Assembly: GCA_020740775.1 (NCBI GenBank)
Contig: JAHEWK010000009.1
Span: forward strand, 2,170,001 to 2,234,000
DNA length: 64,000 bases
DNA from: Ilyonectria destructans
Taxonomy: Eukaryota > Ascomycota > Sordariomycetes > Hypocreales > Nectriaceae
Reading direction: 5' to 3'
Shown: positions 43,040 to 54,325 of the stretch, one piece after another
Layout of the letters: each line of letters starts with the position of its first letter
Position numbering within the stretch: the first letter of the stretch is position 1
The notes under the pieces: generated by a model
Databases searched by the model: none
What the model was told of the DNA's origin: nothing
Seen by the model: only the letters and a program-made list of their open reading frames with translations
Translations under genes and position numbers: made by a program

Positions 43040-44973
43040 ATGGCGCCTGAAAAGGTCGTCCCGACCACCCGTGAGCTCGAGGCATTCGATTTGAACGACG
43101 CCCATACTATCGAGCTCATCAACGCTGCGCAAGAGAGTGACGCTGCCGACAGGAAGCTCACCGTGCGTCAAGCATTGAAGAAATACAAAAAGGCCGTTTT
43201 CTGGGCCCTGTTTCTATCCACCAGCCTCATCATGGAAGGATACGATTTAGTCATTGTTCGTGCTGTTCCCTTGACGTCAAGCAAAATCAGAACACTAACC
43301 TCCATGGACAAAGATCACTTCTTTCTACGGCCAAACCCAATTCCGGGAGCGTTTTGGAGTATATGATGAGATTACAGGAAGGAAGCAGATTACTCCTGCT
43401 TGGCAATCCGGCTTGTCTAACTCGTCTCTTGTGGGTCAACTGGCTGGTCTTATGGTGAATGGATACTTCCAAGATCGATTGGGTGCCCGCATGACCATGA
43501 TGATTTTCATGGGGTGGATGGCCGTCGTGATTGCTATTCCCTGCTTTGCGCCGTCGTTGCCGATTCTAGCCTGGGGAGAAGCAATGTGCGGTGTCTCGTG
43601 GGGTGTATTCCAGGTAAGCGATCAAGCCCAGCTGTCGAATATCTGACATATTAACATCCCACTTCTACTGAATAGACTCTCTCCACGACCTATGCTTCCG
43701 AAGTCGTTCCCACCGTCCTCAGACCCTACGTTACCGCTTACGTTTGCATGTGCTGGGGCGCAGGCATCCTCCTCTCCTCTGGCGTGGTACGAGCCGTATC
43801 AAGCATCGAGGGGGATCTTGGCTGGCGGCTTCCATTTCTCCTCCAATGGATCTGGCCGCTTCCGCTTTTTATCGGTGCTTACTACGCCCCTGAATCGCCC
43901 TGGAACGCAGTCAGACGTGGTAAGGTTGACATGGCCAAGAAGAGTCTAATGCGTCTTCGGCAAGATACGCCCCAGCGAGAAGCTGAAGTGGACTCTACTC
44001 TTGCCTACATTAGACACACAACGGCGCTGGAAGAGGCGGAGACGGTAAACGCGAGTTTTCTTGAATGCTTCCGCGGGACCAACTTGCGACGAACCGAGAT
44101 CGTTAGTATACCCTCTTAATCCTCCAGTCAAGAAATTCGGACTAACAATTTCTCCCTTCCCTAGAACTGTGTTGTTTGGGCAGCCCAAATCCTCGGTGGA
44201 AACGCCCTGGTTGCTTACGCCGTCACGTTTCTGCAGTCGGCCGGTTTCTCCGAAATCCAATCTCTCAATCTCAATATTTCCCTTTCGGCCTGCTACGTTA
44301 TCGGCGGGATCATTTGTTGGTTTCTTTTCCCGCATGTTGGCCGGGCTACCCTTTACATGACAGGCCTGGCTTTCCTTTTTGTTTGCGGCGTGGTTATTGG
44401 TGGCCTTGGGTTTTCTGATGCCAAGCAAGCCCCGATTGCTATTGGAGTCATCATGATCATGTCGAACCTTTGCAATATGATCACTGTAGGGCCTGTTTGT
44501 TACGCTATTGTGGCAGAAACGCCATCTGGGAGATTGAGATACAAGACGATTACTATCGGCAGGTTCGTCTACAATCTCACTGGACTCGTCGAGCATACCA
44601 TCACGCCGCGCGTGATTTCTCCTCTGGGTAAGTCTTTCTCCATCGATGTGATAATCATTTAACAGTTCTATTGACACTTTCAATTTTCAGGATGGAACTG
44701 GGGAGCGAAAGCTGGGCTATTCTACGCTGGCACTAACCTTCTGTGTAACATCTGGTGCTGGTTCCGCCTTCCCGAGACCAAGGACCGCACCTTTGGCGAG
44801 ATCGACGTGCTTTTCGATAACCAAATTTCGGCTAGAAAGTTCAAGTACACCGAAGTTGACCGTAAGTGGCGCATCAACTCTGGTTCTCATATAATAGAGG
44901 ATACCCATGCTGACATATAATACTAGAATTTGCTCAGCAAAGTGACTACGTGAAGAAAGAAGATATGGTTTGA
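43040..44973 (+). CDS. MFS sugar transporter, maltose-permease type
   Basis: Six exons: 43040-43255, 43314-43613, 43676-44101, 44165-44627, 44691-44861 and 44927-44973; introns 58-65 bp; 540 aa. It shows the fungal alpha-glucoside/maltose permease pattern: MEGYDLVIITSFYGQTQF, NGYFQDRLGAR, YYAPESPWNAVRRGK (PESPW), GRFVYNLTG and the closing PETKDRTFGEIDVLFDN (PETKxRT). About twelve membrane segments are present; it should be a plasma-membrane proton symporter for a disaccharide or oligosaccharide. Divergent orientation with the intracellular GH127 enzyme suggests that the cargo is an arabinose-containing oligosaccharide rather than maltose. That is inference from context. Confidence 0.93.
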
Positions 44974-45161
44974 AGGGATATAAGAAGAGTGACTTGGGAT
45001 TTGCCATGTTTGTAGACAACGCAGTGCAGTCGTCAAACAATTCCACAGCATATGGTGCAAGAGCCGTGCTTCCTTTTAGCTATGGGCTTCGAGACTTGGC
45101 AGGCAACGCCGTCAAGTCTGCCTAGGGTGAAGAATCCAATTAAACCACCGCCAATCACCAA

Positions 45162-45254
45162 TCCGGTATGGTGTAATGGCTAACATTTCGCGCTCTCATT
45201 ACTGAGAGATCATCTTGATCCGCGGAGCTCAGGGTTCGATTCCCTGTACCGGAG
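45162..45254 (+). tRNA. tRNA-Glu (CTC) with 21-nt intron
   Basis: Acceptor stem TCCGGTA/TACCGGA is perfect; D-arm GTGT/ACAT; anticodon stem TCGCG/CGCGG; T-arm CAGGG-TTCGATT-CCCTG. The seven-base anticodon loop is CTCTCA plus C after removal of a 21-base intron between positions 37 and 38. The intron contains TGAGAG, which can pair with CTCTCA across the anticodon, the classic substrate shape for the tRNA splicing endonuclease. The discriminator base is G. Confidence 0.92.
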
Positions 45255-45275
45255 TTAGACGCCAGCACACATTTC

Positions 45276-45282
45276 TTTTTTT
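45276..45282 (+). terminator. RNA polymerase III T-run
   Basis: Seven consecutive T residues begin 22 bases after the tRNA-Glu 3' end. This is the usual Pol III termination signal. Confidence 0.8.
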
Positions 45283-46597
45283 GGCGATTTTCTTTTTGCA
45301 AGTCGGTGAAGTTTATGTCTTCGAGCTGTCTGTCTCCTCGACAAAACTGATCTGGCACCTGACGCTACTCACACACACAGGCCAGGCTTTATAATCAATA
45401 GATATCGTTAGATGATGTCTCTCCATTTTCACATGTTACCACGAATATTCTTTACTGCGCTTTCCCGGTCCGTAAGATTCTCTCCTACGCTTGGGTATGT
45501 TACTGTCCTTACTTAAATTAACCTTGTTCAATAGTTGAACTGAAAATGCCACAGCAACCAACCCGGATGAACATCAGCCGCTTGGCCGTATAAGTGTATA
45601 TACTCATCAACGCCGGGTGAGTCTAGAGCAGTGAAGTAATCTCTCTTGAAACAGTCGATCATCTTGGCTACTTGTGATTCATGAATCACAGGTAGAGTTA
45701 GTCACATCTACCAGTTTGGTTTCATCGCCAAGATCACCTTGCAGAGGCTCATATCCACGCTCACGAACATTCTAGAGTAGAAGCGCATGAGCTGGTTTCA
45801 TCGATCTCTCGGCTACCAATTATTGCTTCTGGCCCAAGTACTGAGATGTTCTGCTCCTAGCTCATAACAAAACTTATACTGGAGGAAGCTGTCAACTGTT
45901 GCAAAGCTTAATGCACGGGGTGGGGAATGTGGCTTGTGCATACATACTTGGCCAGTAGTAGATGCAGGTCTGACGATCACCACGAAACCTAAACTGACGC
46001 TTACACCTGGGCAAAAGCCTGTAGTGACTAGTTATCTTCAATTATTTCACGCATGAGGTTGTTTTCAACCGTTACAGGTTTCTAGAAGGAATATATGGGA
46101 CAGTTATCGAATCCAAGGTGTACAAGTTGAGATTTTACGGGAGCCACTTTTCCGCGTAGAAACCGCAATGCTTTCTCAAGGTGTTGTTGCTGTTACTTCG
46201 TACAAGAAGATCATGAGCAGACGTGAATTGACTGGATTACGCTCTGGGAATATGTCGCAAAAGATAGAGGAACCTTTATTCGCGCTACATCTTGTTCACT
46301 CACTGTCTCAACTTTTACTCTCTACAGGGTAAGAATCTCAAAGGTGTTGAAACTCAGCGTATGAATCATGACTAAATTTGGAGTGTATTACAATGACTAC
46401 AGAGTAGCTGTAAGGTAAGCTTTGACATACATTCGGGAACTCTGGTATTATACCGATATGATTGTTTACTTGTACCGTAGAATCACTAGTTATGGAGCCA
46501 ACGGTGGAGTATGATTCAAGTCATTGAAGAATGAGTGCTAAACTGGGGACTGCCGCCGCTAACTCATGGGTTATACTAAACACTGATGGACTCAAAT
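45283..46597. other. Intergenic, no gene seen
   Basis: About 1.3 kb between the tRNA-Glu terminator and the aldehyde dehydrogenase stop. Only short frames occur, with no splice-linked family resemblance and no repeat noticed. Confidence 0.5.
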
Positions 46598-48223
46598 CTA
46601 TGTATGCTTGACCCAGTATGCCTGGGGGTTGCACCAGCCCTGCAGGCCAACATCACCCCAGTCCATGCCGATACCACTGTGCTTGTGACCACCGAAGGGA
46701 ACGTTGGGAGCAACCTCGAAATGCGTGTTGACCCAAATGCTTCCAGCCTCCAGCTGCTCGGCGATTTTCTGGGCATGGGCTACGTCAGTACCCCAGACTG
46801 AGGCGCCGAGACCCATGTTGGTACCGTTGGCACGGCTGATCACGTCCTCCTCGTCGGACCACTTCAAGACGGGCACGATGGGGCCGAAAGGCTCGTCGAG
46901 AACGATGCGGGAGTCCTCAGGGGGGTTATCGATGATGGTCGGGGGCATGAAGAAGCCCTTGTCCTTCTTCTCCAGCGCGCCGCCAACAGCAACCTTCCAG
47001 CCCTCCTTGTCAATCTGCGCGTACAGCTCTTGAAGCTTGCCGAATTGCATGCTGTTCTGGACAGGTCCGAGGACGGCTTGGGCGTCGGTGTAGTCGCCAA
47101 TGGGGAATTGCTTGACCACAGCCACCAGGGCGGCCAGGAACTTGTCGTAGATGCTCTCGTGCACGTAGATTCGCTTAATGCTCATGCAGACTTGGCCCGT
47201 GTGGGCGAAGGCGAGGAAGGCGACCTATGAGGAGAAGTAGGCGTTAGCAATTGAACATTGCATTTAGACACGGCTGAGAAATTAGTTTAACCACATACCT
47301 TTGCAGCAACAGTGTCGATGTCGACATCGGGCAACACAATGGAGGCATCATTGCCACCAAGCTCAAGAGTGACACGCTTCAGGGTCGCAGCGCATGAAGC
47401 CATGACTCGCTTACCAGTCTCGGTGGAGCCGGTGAAGCTGACCTTGGCCACATCGGGATGCGCAGTGAGCATGGGTCCGAGGTTGTCCTCACCGCTGAGA
47501 GCCTGGAACACACCCGCGGGGAGCACCTTGGCGCCAATCTCAGCCAGCTTCAGCGCCGAGTAGGGCGAGTAGGGAGATGGCTTCCAGACAAAGGTGTTTC
47601 CGGCGAGGAGGGCAGGGAACAGCTTGCCAACGCCCAGCGCCATGGGGAAGTTCCAGGGGACGATTCCAACGCCAACGCCGAGCGGGACGTGGCGCACAAT
47701 GGCCGTTCGCTGTGTGGGGTTAGCAGTCCAGTCGGCTATAATGATGTAATGGCGGGGATCCTTACGTCTGCGTTGTCCTCGGGCTTCTCCTCCTTCAGTC
47801 GCAGCTTGGCCGTCTCGCGCGCGAGGGCCAAGACCACACCGACCTCGAAACTTGAAGCTTGCGGCGGCTTTCCAGCCTCCCTGCTGAGGAGCTCGACGAA
47901 CTGTTGCTGGTTGGCCTCAATGGCATCGGCGAACTTGTTGATGTAGTCGGCGCGCTCATCCTGCGATAGTTTGCGCCAGGCAGGGTAAGCAGCCTTTGCG
48001 CCGCTGACTGCCTTGTCGACATCTGCTTGCGTCGAGACGGGGCTCTCCCAGAGAAGCTCCTCGGTGCTGGAGCAGACGGTGCGCCGCGTTTCGGCCGTCT
48101 TGGTCAATTCATTGTCGATGACATTTTGGAAGGTCTGTAACCGAGATGTGAGCGTCAACCTTGGCAGCGGAGTTCATCCAGACGTACCGTAAACTCAATC
48201 TTGAAATCTGGCGCGGAAGTCAT
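46598..48223 (-). CDS. Aldehyde dehydrogenase (NAD(P)-dependent)
   Basis: Exons on the minus strand are 48223-48188, 48134-47766, 47709-47299 and 47224-46598, with introns of 53, 56 and 74 bp; 480 aa. Motifs in order: VPWNFPMALGVGKLFPALLAGN (cofactor and substrate entry), FTGSTETGKRV (Rossmann), LELGGNDASIV with the general-base Glu, HTGQVCMS with the catalytic Cys, and EPFGPIVPV near the end. The length equals the usual ALDH monomer. The sequence is closer to succinate-semialdehyde/vanillin-type ALDHs than to P5C dehydrogenase; the substrate is not certain. There is no targeting signal, so it is probably cytosolic. It is divergent from a rhodopsin-domain gene across 1.5 kb. Confidence 0.93.
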
Positions 48224-49757
48224 GGCGGCGGTAGTGTGGTATGGTAGTGTAAATGTCGTAATAGTGGAAGAAAGCGAACCAGAAAAAAGTAAAAGAAGCA
48301 AAGAGGACTACCCAGTTGTAATACTACTTCCGAGGCTTCGAAAGGACCCTAGCACGAAAGTCGGCAAAGTAGCATCCAGGGGCATAGCATAGTTGCATGT
48401 GGCATTGCGAGTGTGAGCCAACAACACAAATGGAGACGGCGAGGCCAATGGGCATCAAGAATTGGTTTCTGCGCTACGGACAGCAATCCGCTTTGGTGTC
48501 ACCAAGCGGGGCGCCGGAACAGCTCTGCAATGCAATGCTACAATGCATGGAAGATGAAGCTCTCCCTGATTCCGCAACAGCACTCCGGCGTTGGGACGCC
48601 GCAAGCGGTACGGAGTCCGAAGTGCAAGAGCAATAGTTGGTTTCAAAGTGCCGCGTTGCAGGCAGATAGACGAACCGCGGTGGCTTCAAGCCCTGACGAA
48701 AACCGGGGACTCGGGACGCGGACTGAGACTAGTTGCACCAGTGCGGATCTCGCCCCCTCAACGCATGATATGGGACGCGGCATTGGTGTTGAATCGGGAG
48801 AAGCTGCCGCCGATCCCTCTCCCAGTTGGCCGTGATAACTCCGTTTGGCCTCAGCCATCCGGATTCGTCGTCGCCACTGCACGCGCGGGAATAAAGACGC
48901 GCTCCACAAAAGCCAAACCCCAGGATTCAACGGTAATAATACGAGTCCCCCCCCGGGTGTTTATGGGCTGCGGAAACGGCCGGAGGATCCCAAAATGGAC
49001 CGTCGCCAGCTTGGCCCCCACCCGGCGCAACTCCCGGAGGTTTTGGACCAAGCAGACCTGATAATATGGGGCTCATGTGCTGATTTTCACCTTTTTCAGG
49101 GGACAAGACAGGGGGGCCCTGGTCCAGGGCCGGTGTGATAGATCACCAACGGGTGGGTTGGCCGTTGGATTCCGAATATGTTTCTGTAGCAGCAGGCTCC
49201 GTGATGGACCCAAATGTGGGACGGTAATTTGTCATTGAGCTACTTGAGTTGGCCGTTGAGCTAGAACTTGGCATTGTTAGTTCGAATGGTACGGTCCGTT
49301 CCCGTCTATAAAAAAAAATGGCTGCGGATCCGCAAAGTAGTGATCCGCAAGTGATGATGACGATATGTAGTGGGCTCACTCTCCTCCTCTCCCTGTATGT
49401 GTTCCCTGCGCGTCCCATCATTCTGCACCCGTAACTTGCATGTACTACGTAGTATTCGCGCAGGGTGAAGCTGCATACCCCTTGACTGTATCCAGCTACC
49501 GATCATCCTATAATGGGCCCCCGGAAGTCTCGTACTTTTTCTATCTCCTTACCCGAGCCCAGGAATGTTTTCGGCATTGACACGGCCGTTCGGTACTTAA
49601 CAACCGTCAGCGTCGCGGCCCCCCGAGCCGGCCATGGAGAGGTTTTCCACTTTTGATTGTCGATCGTTCTTAGCGGGTTGAATCAAAAGCATCGACCATC
49701 CTCATGACTCGTGCTGGCTCGACTAGCTCATCGCTTTGAGGTCTGGGCTCCGAGATC
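48224..49757. other. Large divergent promoter interval, ALDH and rhodopsin-domain gene
   Basis: About 1.5 kb without a supported gene. The segment 48400-49140 is GC-rich and keeps frames open in several phases, but none looks like a protein. A perfect 12-base palindrome TGCGGATCCGCA is at 49323-49334, with a further half copy GATCCGCA at 49342-49349. Confidence 0.5.
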
Positions 49758-51130
49758 ATGGCACCTTCAGCTGTAGTCGAAACGTGGAGTTTGTATGCGG
49801 TTGGGTCGCTCATCATCTTCTCGAGGATATTTGTTCGATGGCGGATGATTGGCTTGAGGGGCTTCAAGCCAGATGACTACATAATACTTTTGTCATGGGT
49901 GAGATGATTGCTGTCCTCTGCCATCCTCGAGCTAACCTGGGTCGTCTCCAGGTAACCTACACAGTCATGACGGTAGCCGCGCATATCGTCGGCGGCCTGG
50001 GTGACTTGCACGCCTTAACGCTCGAACAACGAAAGGCTCTTACCGACGAAGAAGCCGCGCCGTACATCTACGGAACGCAATGGTTCTGCGCCGGAGTGGC
50101 AACATATGTTCTGTTCATCTGGACCCTCAAGTTCAACATGCTGTTCCTCTATCAGCGCGTCGTCCGGGGTCTGTGGGTCGAGAAGTTCATCAAGCCGGTG
50201 ATGATACTGCTCGGTGCCACCTTTATCGCCATTTTGCTCATCCTATTTTGTGCATGCCGTCCGTACAATCGCATGTGGGTTGTGTATCCTGATCAAGGAT
50301 GTAAGTTGAATTCCGGGTGCAGATGCCGCCGCGAACTAAGCCTAACCTATACTAGCCATCTGCAAGCCTCAATCTTTCCTCAATATGGTACCGGCTCTCA
50401 TCATGAACATTATTACCGATATATGTATCATGGCCATCCCTACTCCTGTTGTTTTGCCACTTCAGACGACATTGTGGAGACGAGTCGGCCTTCTCTTCCT
50501 CTTTGGCGCAGGACTCTTCATCATGATTGCAGCGATATTGCGTGTGACCATGGTTCTCGTAGTGAGTTTCCAGAGTCTTTAAGTGGACTTTCTCGTGATC
50601 CTGTGAAATGTACTAACGCGAGTCCAAAGGAGAAAAATGGTGCCACTGCAGCCATTTGGTCTTGTCGTGAAGACTTCGTCGCCATCGTTGTCGGACAAGC
50701 CATCCTCGTCCGCCCAATGTTTTCCGCCAATTTCTGGTCCAGAGACTACGGAAGCCACAATAAAGGATACAAATCATCCGGCCCATCCAAAAATAGCGCG
50801 AACCTAGGGGCATCGTTCGACATGGGCGGTGCAAAGCGAAGCAAGAGCAAAGACCCCTTTAGTGTCACAGTCGCACTAGCCACGGTGAATGGAGACAACG
50901 AATCCACCGAGGAGATAATGAACCATTCGTCGGGTAGCCATAGTGGTGCAGTTCAGTCTACACGAGCTGACTCACCACCATCTTCAGGAGACTTGGAGAG
51001 AGGCGTCTCAAAGCATGGTAGGAACATGGTCATTCATGTTAACAAGCAAATCTACGTTGAAAGCGCGGAGAGAAGCGGCATGCAGAAAAGGGGCGTGGAG
51101 AAATGGGAGGACAGCTATGAGCGCATATGA
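49758..51130 (+). CDS. Rhodopsin-domain integral membrane protein (PF20684-like)
   Basis: Exons 49758-49898, 49952-50300, 50356-50561 and 50630-51130, with introns of 53, 55 and 68 bp; 398 aa. It shows the fungal multi-helix layout: first helix then a Gly-Lys-Pro-Asp-Asp-Tyr turn, HIVGGLGDLHALT, FCAGVATYVLFIWTLKFNML, YQRVVRG, FCACRPYNRMW, NIITDICIMAIPTPVV and LRVTMVLV. About seven membrane segments are followed by a long cytosolic Ser/Lys-rich tail (about residues 250-398). Proteins of this class (often noted near the satratoxin SC clusters, and related to Pth11-like receptors) are of unsettled function; sensing or transport has been suggested. The acidic glutamate in EDFVA of the last loop is common in the family. 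A second member is at 56723-57731. Confidence 0.88.
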
Positions 51131-51420
51131 GGTCTGGATAATTAACTGTATATACTAAGTATGACAAAGCGTGTGAATATGGGACGGAACTATAGACTCA
51201 GGTTATATTGACCTCGTATTTTAATTCTCAAAACCCATTCTTTTCGTCTTTGGTCGAAGCATCTTTTGTTGAGGATGCGTGGGGGAAGGATGCGACAGTG
51301 AGTGGTATTATTATGAAATGTACTGTAGTGAAGAGTGCTGTGGGGGAGGTGTGTTTTTGATTGTGGCGCGCTTGGAATGTCATCTGTAACGACCATAGTG
51401 ACAGCAAAACAATCATATTT

Positions 51421-53704
51421 TCATGTCCCCCGAGTTTCCAGTACATTATCAAAAAACGTGAGAGGAGAGCAGAAGCTAGAAGGAAAATCTGATAAGTCTT
51501 TTATTAGTTGCAATCGGCATGACTGAGTGTGCTTCTCACATTGATTGTTGAACGTTGCGCCAAATTCATTCGGAGGTATGGCATCAAAATCCGTCAGAAA
51601 GTCGTAAGATGCGGGCCCGCTACCGTCCTCGGCAGACGCTTCTGTGTTTCCAAGGACGATGCTCAGAGCTTTCGCTACTTTTCCAGCTTCCGCAGATGCC
51701 GTACTCATTTGAAGCCAAATCTTGTGCGAGATGGTTAGTTGTTGTCGAATCTCTTCAGCCCTAGAGAACCACGTTGTCTGTCCTGCAGCCTCGGGCAATT
51801 CAAATTTATCGACGTCTTGAAGGTAGAGACAGAGCACGCTCGTTGCGAGGAGAACATCCTGGCTGAAAATATGGGTGACCTTCCATCTAAGCTGACACAA
51901 ACGACCAAATGGCTGAGACTCTTCGTGAAGCATCTGTTGAAACGATAGAATCTTGAGTGCGGAATCTAAACAAATTCGCACCGCCTCCCTGTCCCGCTCT
52001 TGAGACTGTCGAACAGGGTAGCTGATCAAAGCTCTCCGGTACAGGAGGATGCGTGATTTGTAGTAGGTCGTTTCTACACTTACCCGCTGTACCACAAGGT
52101 TTGGACTATCCGTGATGGGGTGTGGCATAGTTTCCCAGCGCAGCACGGGCGGAATAGCACGATTGTGCACGTCTTTAAGAAGTGCGTCGACCTTGATGAC
52201 CTCGTCGTAGGAAGGGGGATTAATATCGGTGTTGACGTCGCAAATCAAACCGAGAGCTGTTATTAGTCGCCCTCTTGCAATGAGAGGGAGCACCGGCGTC
52301 CATTCTGTTTCTGGCCTCGGCGGAGGCATCTCGGCCGTGTCCTCTTCAAAGTCACAGTCGCGCAGATTACGGGGCTGTTTTGTATCGATGTGCGTATCTG
52401 TGGCACTTCGAGGAAGGCCCATCTCTAAGGAGAGGGTGAGATCTAATTGAAGGATTGTAGTCCAGATGCGTCTACGCATCTCACCCTCGAATGGTGATAT
52501 TCCGGGAAAGTGATCTGGGTCCCGGTGATAGCCCATGCGCATTGCAAGATGAAGTATCAGACTGATCGAAAGCCAGCCATCGGTAGCGCCATCTTTCAAG
52601 AGTACAAACTCTCCAGTAAGAACCGTTATGAGGGTTTCCAGGATATATGGTCCTCCCGTCGTATACCTGGCCAGAATAAGACACTGAACGGCCTTCTCCC
52701 GGAAGGCATCCTTCATGGTAAGATATTCTGCCTTGAGCGATTCGGCTCGTCCGTCGGGGGAGTCAATGTTGAAGGCCTGCAACTGCGCAGCAATATATAA
52801 CATGGAGAACATGAGACCGATCCAAGCGATAGAAGTTGCAGACGGATCTCCCCAGAAGGATTCGTACTGGTCAAATGTCAGACCGCTTGTAATCGGCCGG
52901 GTTAGAAAGAACTCACCTCTCGGAGAAACTTCTTGCCATGGATCAGATCTATAGCACACAGTCAATGCGTCTGAGAGCGGAAAGAAAGTTTGGATGTACT
53001 GACACGGAGTGATAATGTAGGAATCGAAGTGGAGGGCCATGAGACGGTCAACAACTGGACGAGGAGGAACAGCAGCCAGTATTTCATCTCGAGTTGCATG
53101 ACGGTTCGGGCCATAGAACAAGTGTGAACCGGGCGGAGCCTTGGTATCAGTGACCAAATCCTCCTTCAGTCCTCTGATTTTGGTAAGAATGGCCTCCCAA
53201 TGGACACTCTGGACATAGCTGGTTCCAGACTCACGCGCCTCTAGGGTGCCAGGGTCTGCCGGGGATGCAGCTTCATCTTGGGATTTCTTTGGTCTTCGGA
53301 TCTCAGGGAACACATCTGCGAATGATAGCGAGCTTGGTCTCGGCGATTTCGGTGCGCGCGGACTTGGGAGTGATTGGCCTTTCATGAGCGTCACGACAAG
53401 GCTCTCCAGTTCAGAGATTCTGCCATGGAGGCTGGTGGACTGTGGCGGAGCAACGGACCGGTGAGCATCGGGCGTAGAAGAAGCAGAAGATGTCGCATAA
53501 TTGCAGAAGTTGGTGAGGCCACGCCTTGAGCAAGCTCCGCACGGGTGCTGTCGGTCGCACTTCAGCCTGGCAAAGTTAAGCGTGCACGACTTTGTGACGG
53601 CGATGGAGCACGTACTTTTGGTGTCTGCAAGTGTCGCAGGAAAGCTGTACTTTATCTCTGCGTCGATTTGGCGGCGGACGCGGACGTTGAGCATCGTCGG
53701 CCAT
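51421..53704 (-). CDS. Zn2Cys6 transcription factor with Fungal_trans domain
   Basis: Exons on the minus strand are 53704-53616, 53566-53004, 52948-52917 and 52866-51421, with introns of 49, 55 and 50 bp; 709 aa. The first intron splits the zinc cluster; spliced, it reads CDTCRHQKLKCDRQHPCGAC and ends at Cys51 (Cys23, 26, 33, 39, 42, 51). The 32-nt third exon restores IHGKKFLREYESFW, the conserved opening of the Fungal_trans domain; a read-through frame across it is open but loses this motif. Further marks are FSMLYIAAQLQ, LHLAMRMGYHRDP and EGEMRRRIWTTI. It is a nuclear regulator, divergent from the MFS carrier at 54326 with 621 bp between the starts, and is its likely controller. Confidence 0.9.
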
Positions 53705-53875
53705 GGTGTGAATGGATTTGGGCGGTCGCGGAGCTCAACTTCGTCTACGGCAATTTGGGATGCTCAAAGCGGAATTGTCCATACCCTAGTCTGCTCTCAA
53801 ACAGTTTCACAGCCAATTCAAGAAGAGAAAGAAGATGTCTGGCGGCGCAAACCGAGAGGCAATGGAGAAAGCAAC

Positions 53876-53911
53876 GACCGTCCGACCGTCCGACCATCCG
53901 ACCGTCCGACC
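53876..53911. repeat. 8-bp tandem repeat GACCGTCC, 4.5 copies
   Basis: Units at 53876, 53884, 53892 (GACCATCC), 53900 and a partial one at 53908. It lies in the divergent promoter of the Zn2Cys6 gene and the MFS gene, about 175 bp from the regulator start. Each unit carries an ACCGTC word and a CCG across the junction, so it could offer several phased half sites. Confidence 0.8.
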
Positions 53912-53935
53912 CCGCGTCCGCTCGCTCTCCGGGCT

Positions 53936-53947
53936 CCGTATTTACGG
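53936..53947. promoter_or_regulatory. CCGTATTTACGG palindrome (CCG-N6-CGG)
   Basis: Arms CCGTA/TACGG with a TT spacer, 25 bases from the 8-bp repeat, in the divergent TF/MFS promoter. It has the same CCG-N6-CGG spacing as the sites at 4446-4457 and 42405-42416. Binding is inferred. Confidence 0.4.
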
Positions 53948-54001
53948 ACCATTTTGCGGATTTAGTAGCTCGCGCAATTAGCCAGCCCTTGCCCAAAGAA
54001 A

Positions 54002-54183
54002 CTATCTCTTTGACTTCTGAAATGCTTGTGGGGCAGCTTAGGGCTTCCATAAGTTTAAGAGATACCGGATTTTCTGTGGTCAGCTCAGCTGTAGACAAGG
54101 TATCTGCTAACTGAATTGTACACCGGCTTAAATCCGATACGCCCCAGGCTGCCCCATAAGCATTTCAGCAGTCAACGAGATAG
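54002..54183. repeat. Inverted repeat with 43-bp arms
   Basis: The left arm 54002-54044 and the right arm 54141-54183 are reverse complements at 38 of 43 positions without gaps. The spacer is 96 bp (54045-54140). It lies 143 bp upstream of the MFS start. It may be a small foldback element or a paired operator; no transposase or clear target duplication was seen. Confidence 0.85.
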
Positions 54184-54325
54184 CTATGATTCCTCTGCGG
54201 GGCCTTCTTCATCCGGGCAGTTGTCCGGCCGCCTACGCTGCCTTCAAATATATAGCAAGCAAAGCCTGGCACCAGTGAACAAACAAGCCAATATCCCAGA
54301 GTCACACCACCCTCGACAGCATATC

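Noticed and set aside
48413..49061. Overlapping plus-strand frames of 140-156 codons
   Set aside because: The DNA is GC-rich, so stops are rare in all phases. The translations are Arg/Ser-rich without any family pattern, and several frames compete equally.
52867..53003. Reading straight through two short introns of the Zn2Cys6 gene at 51421-53704
   Set aside because: The frame is open, but read-through destroys the conserved FLREYESFW block. Splicing at 53003/52949 and 52916/52867 restores it with good consensus sites.
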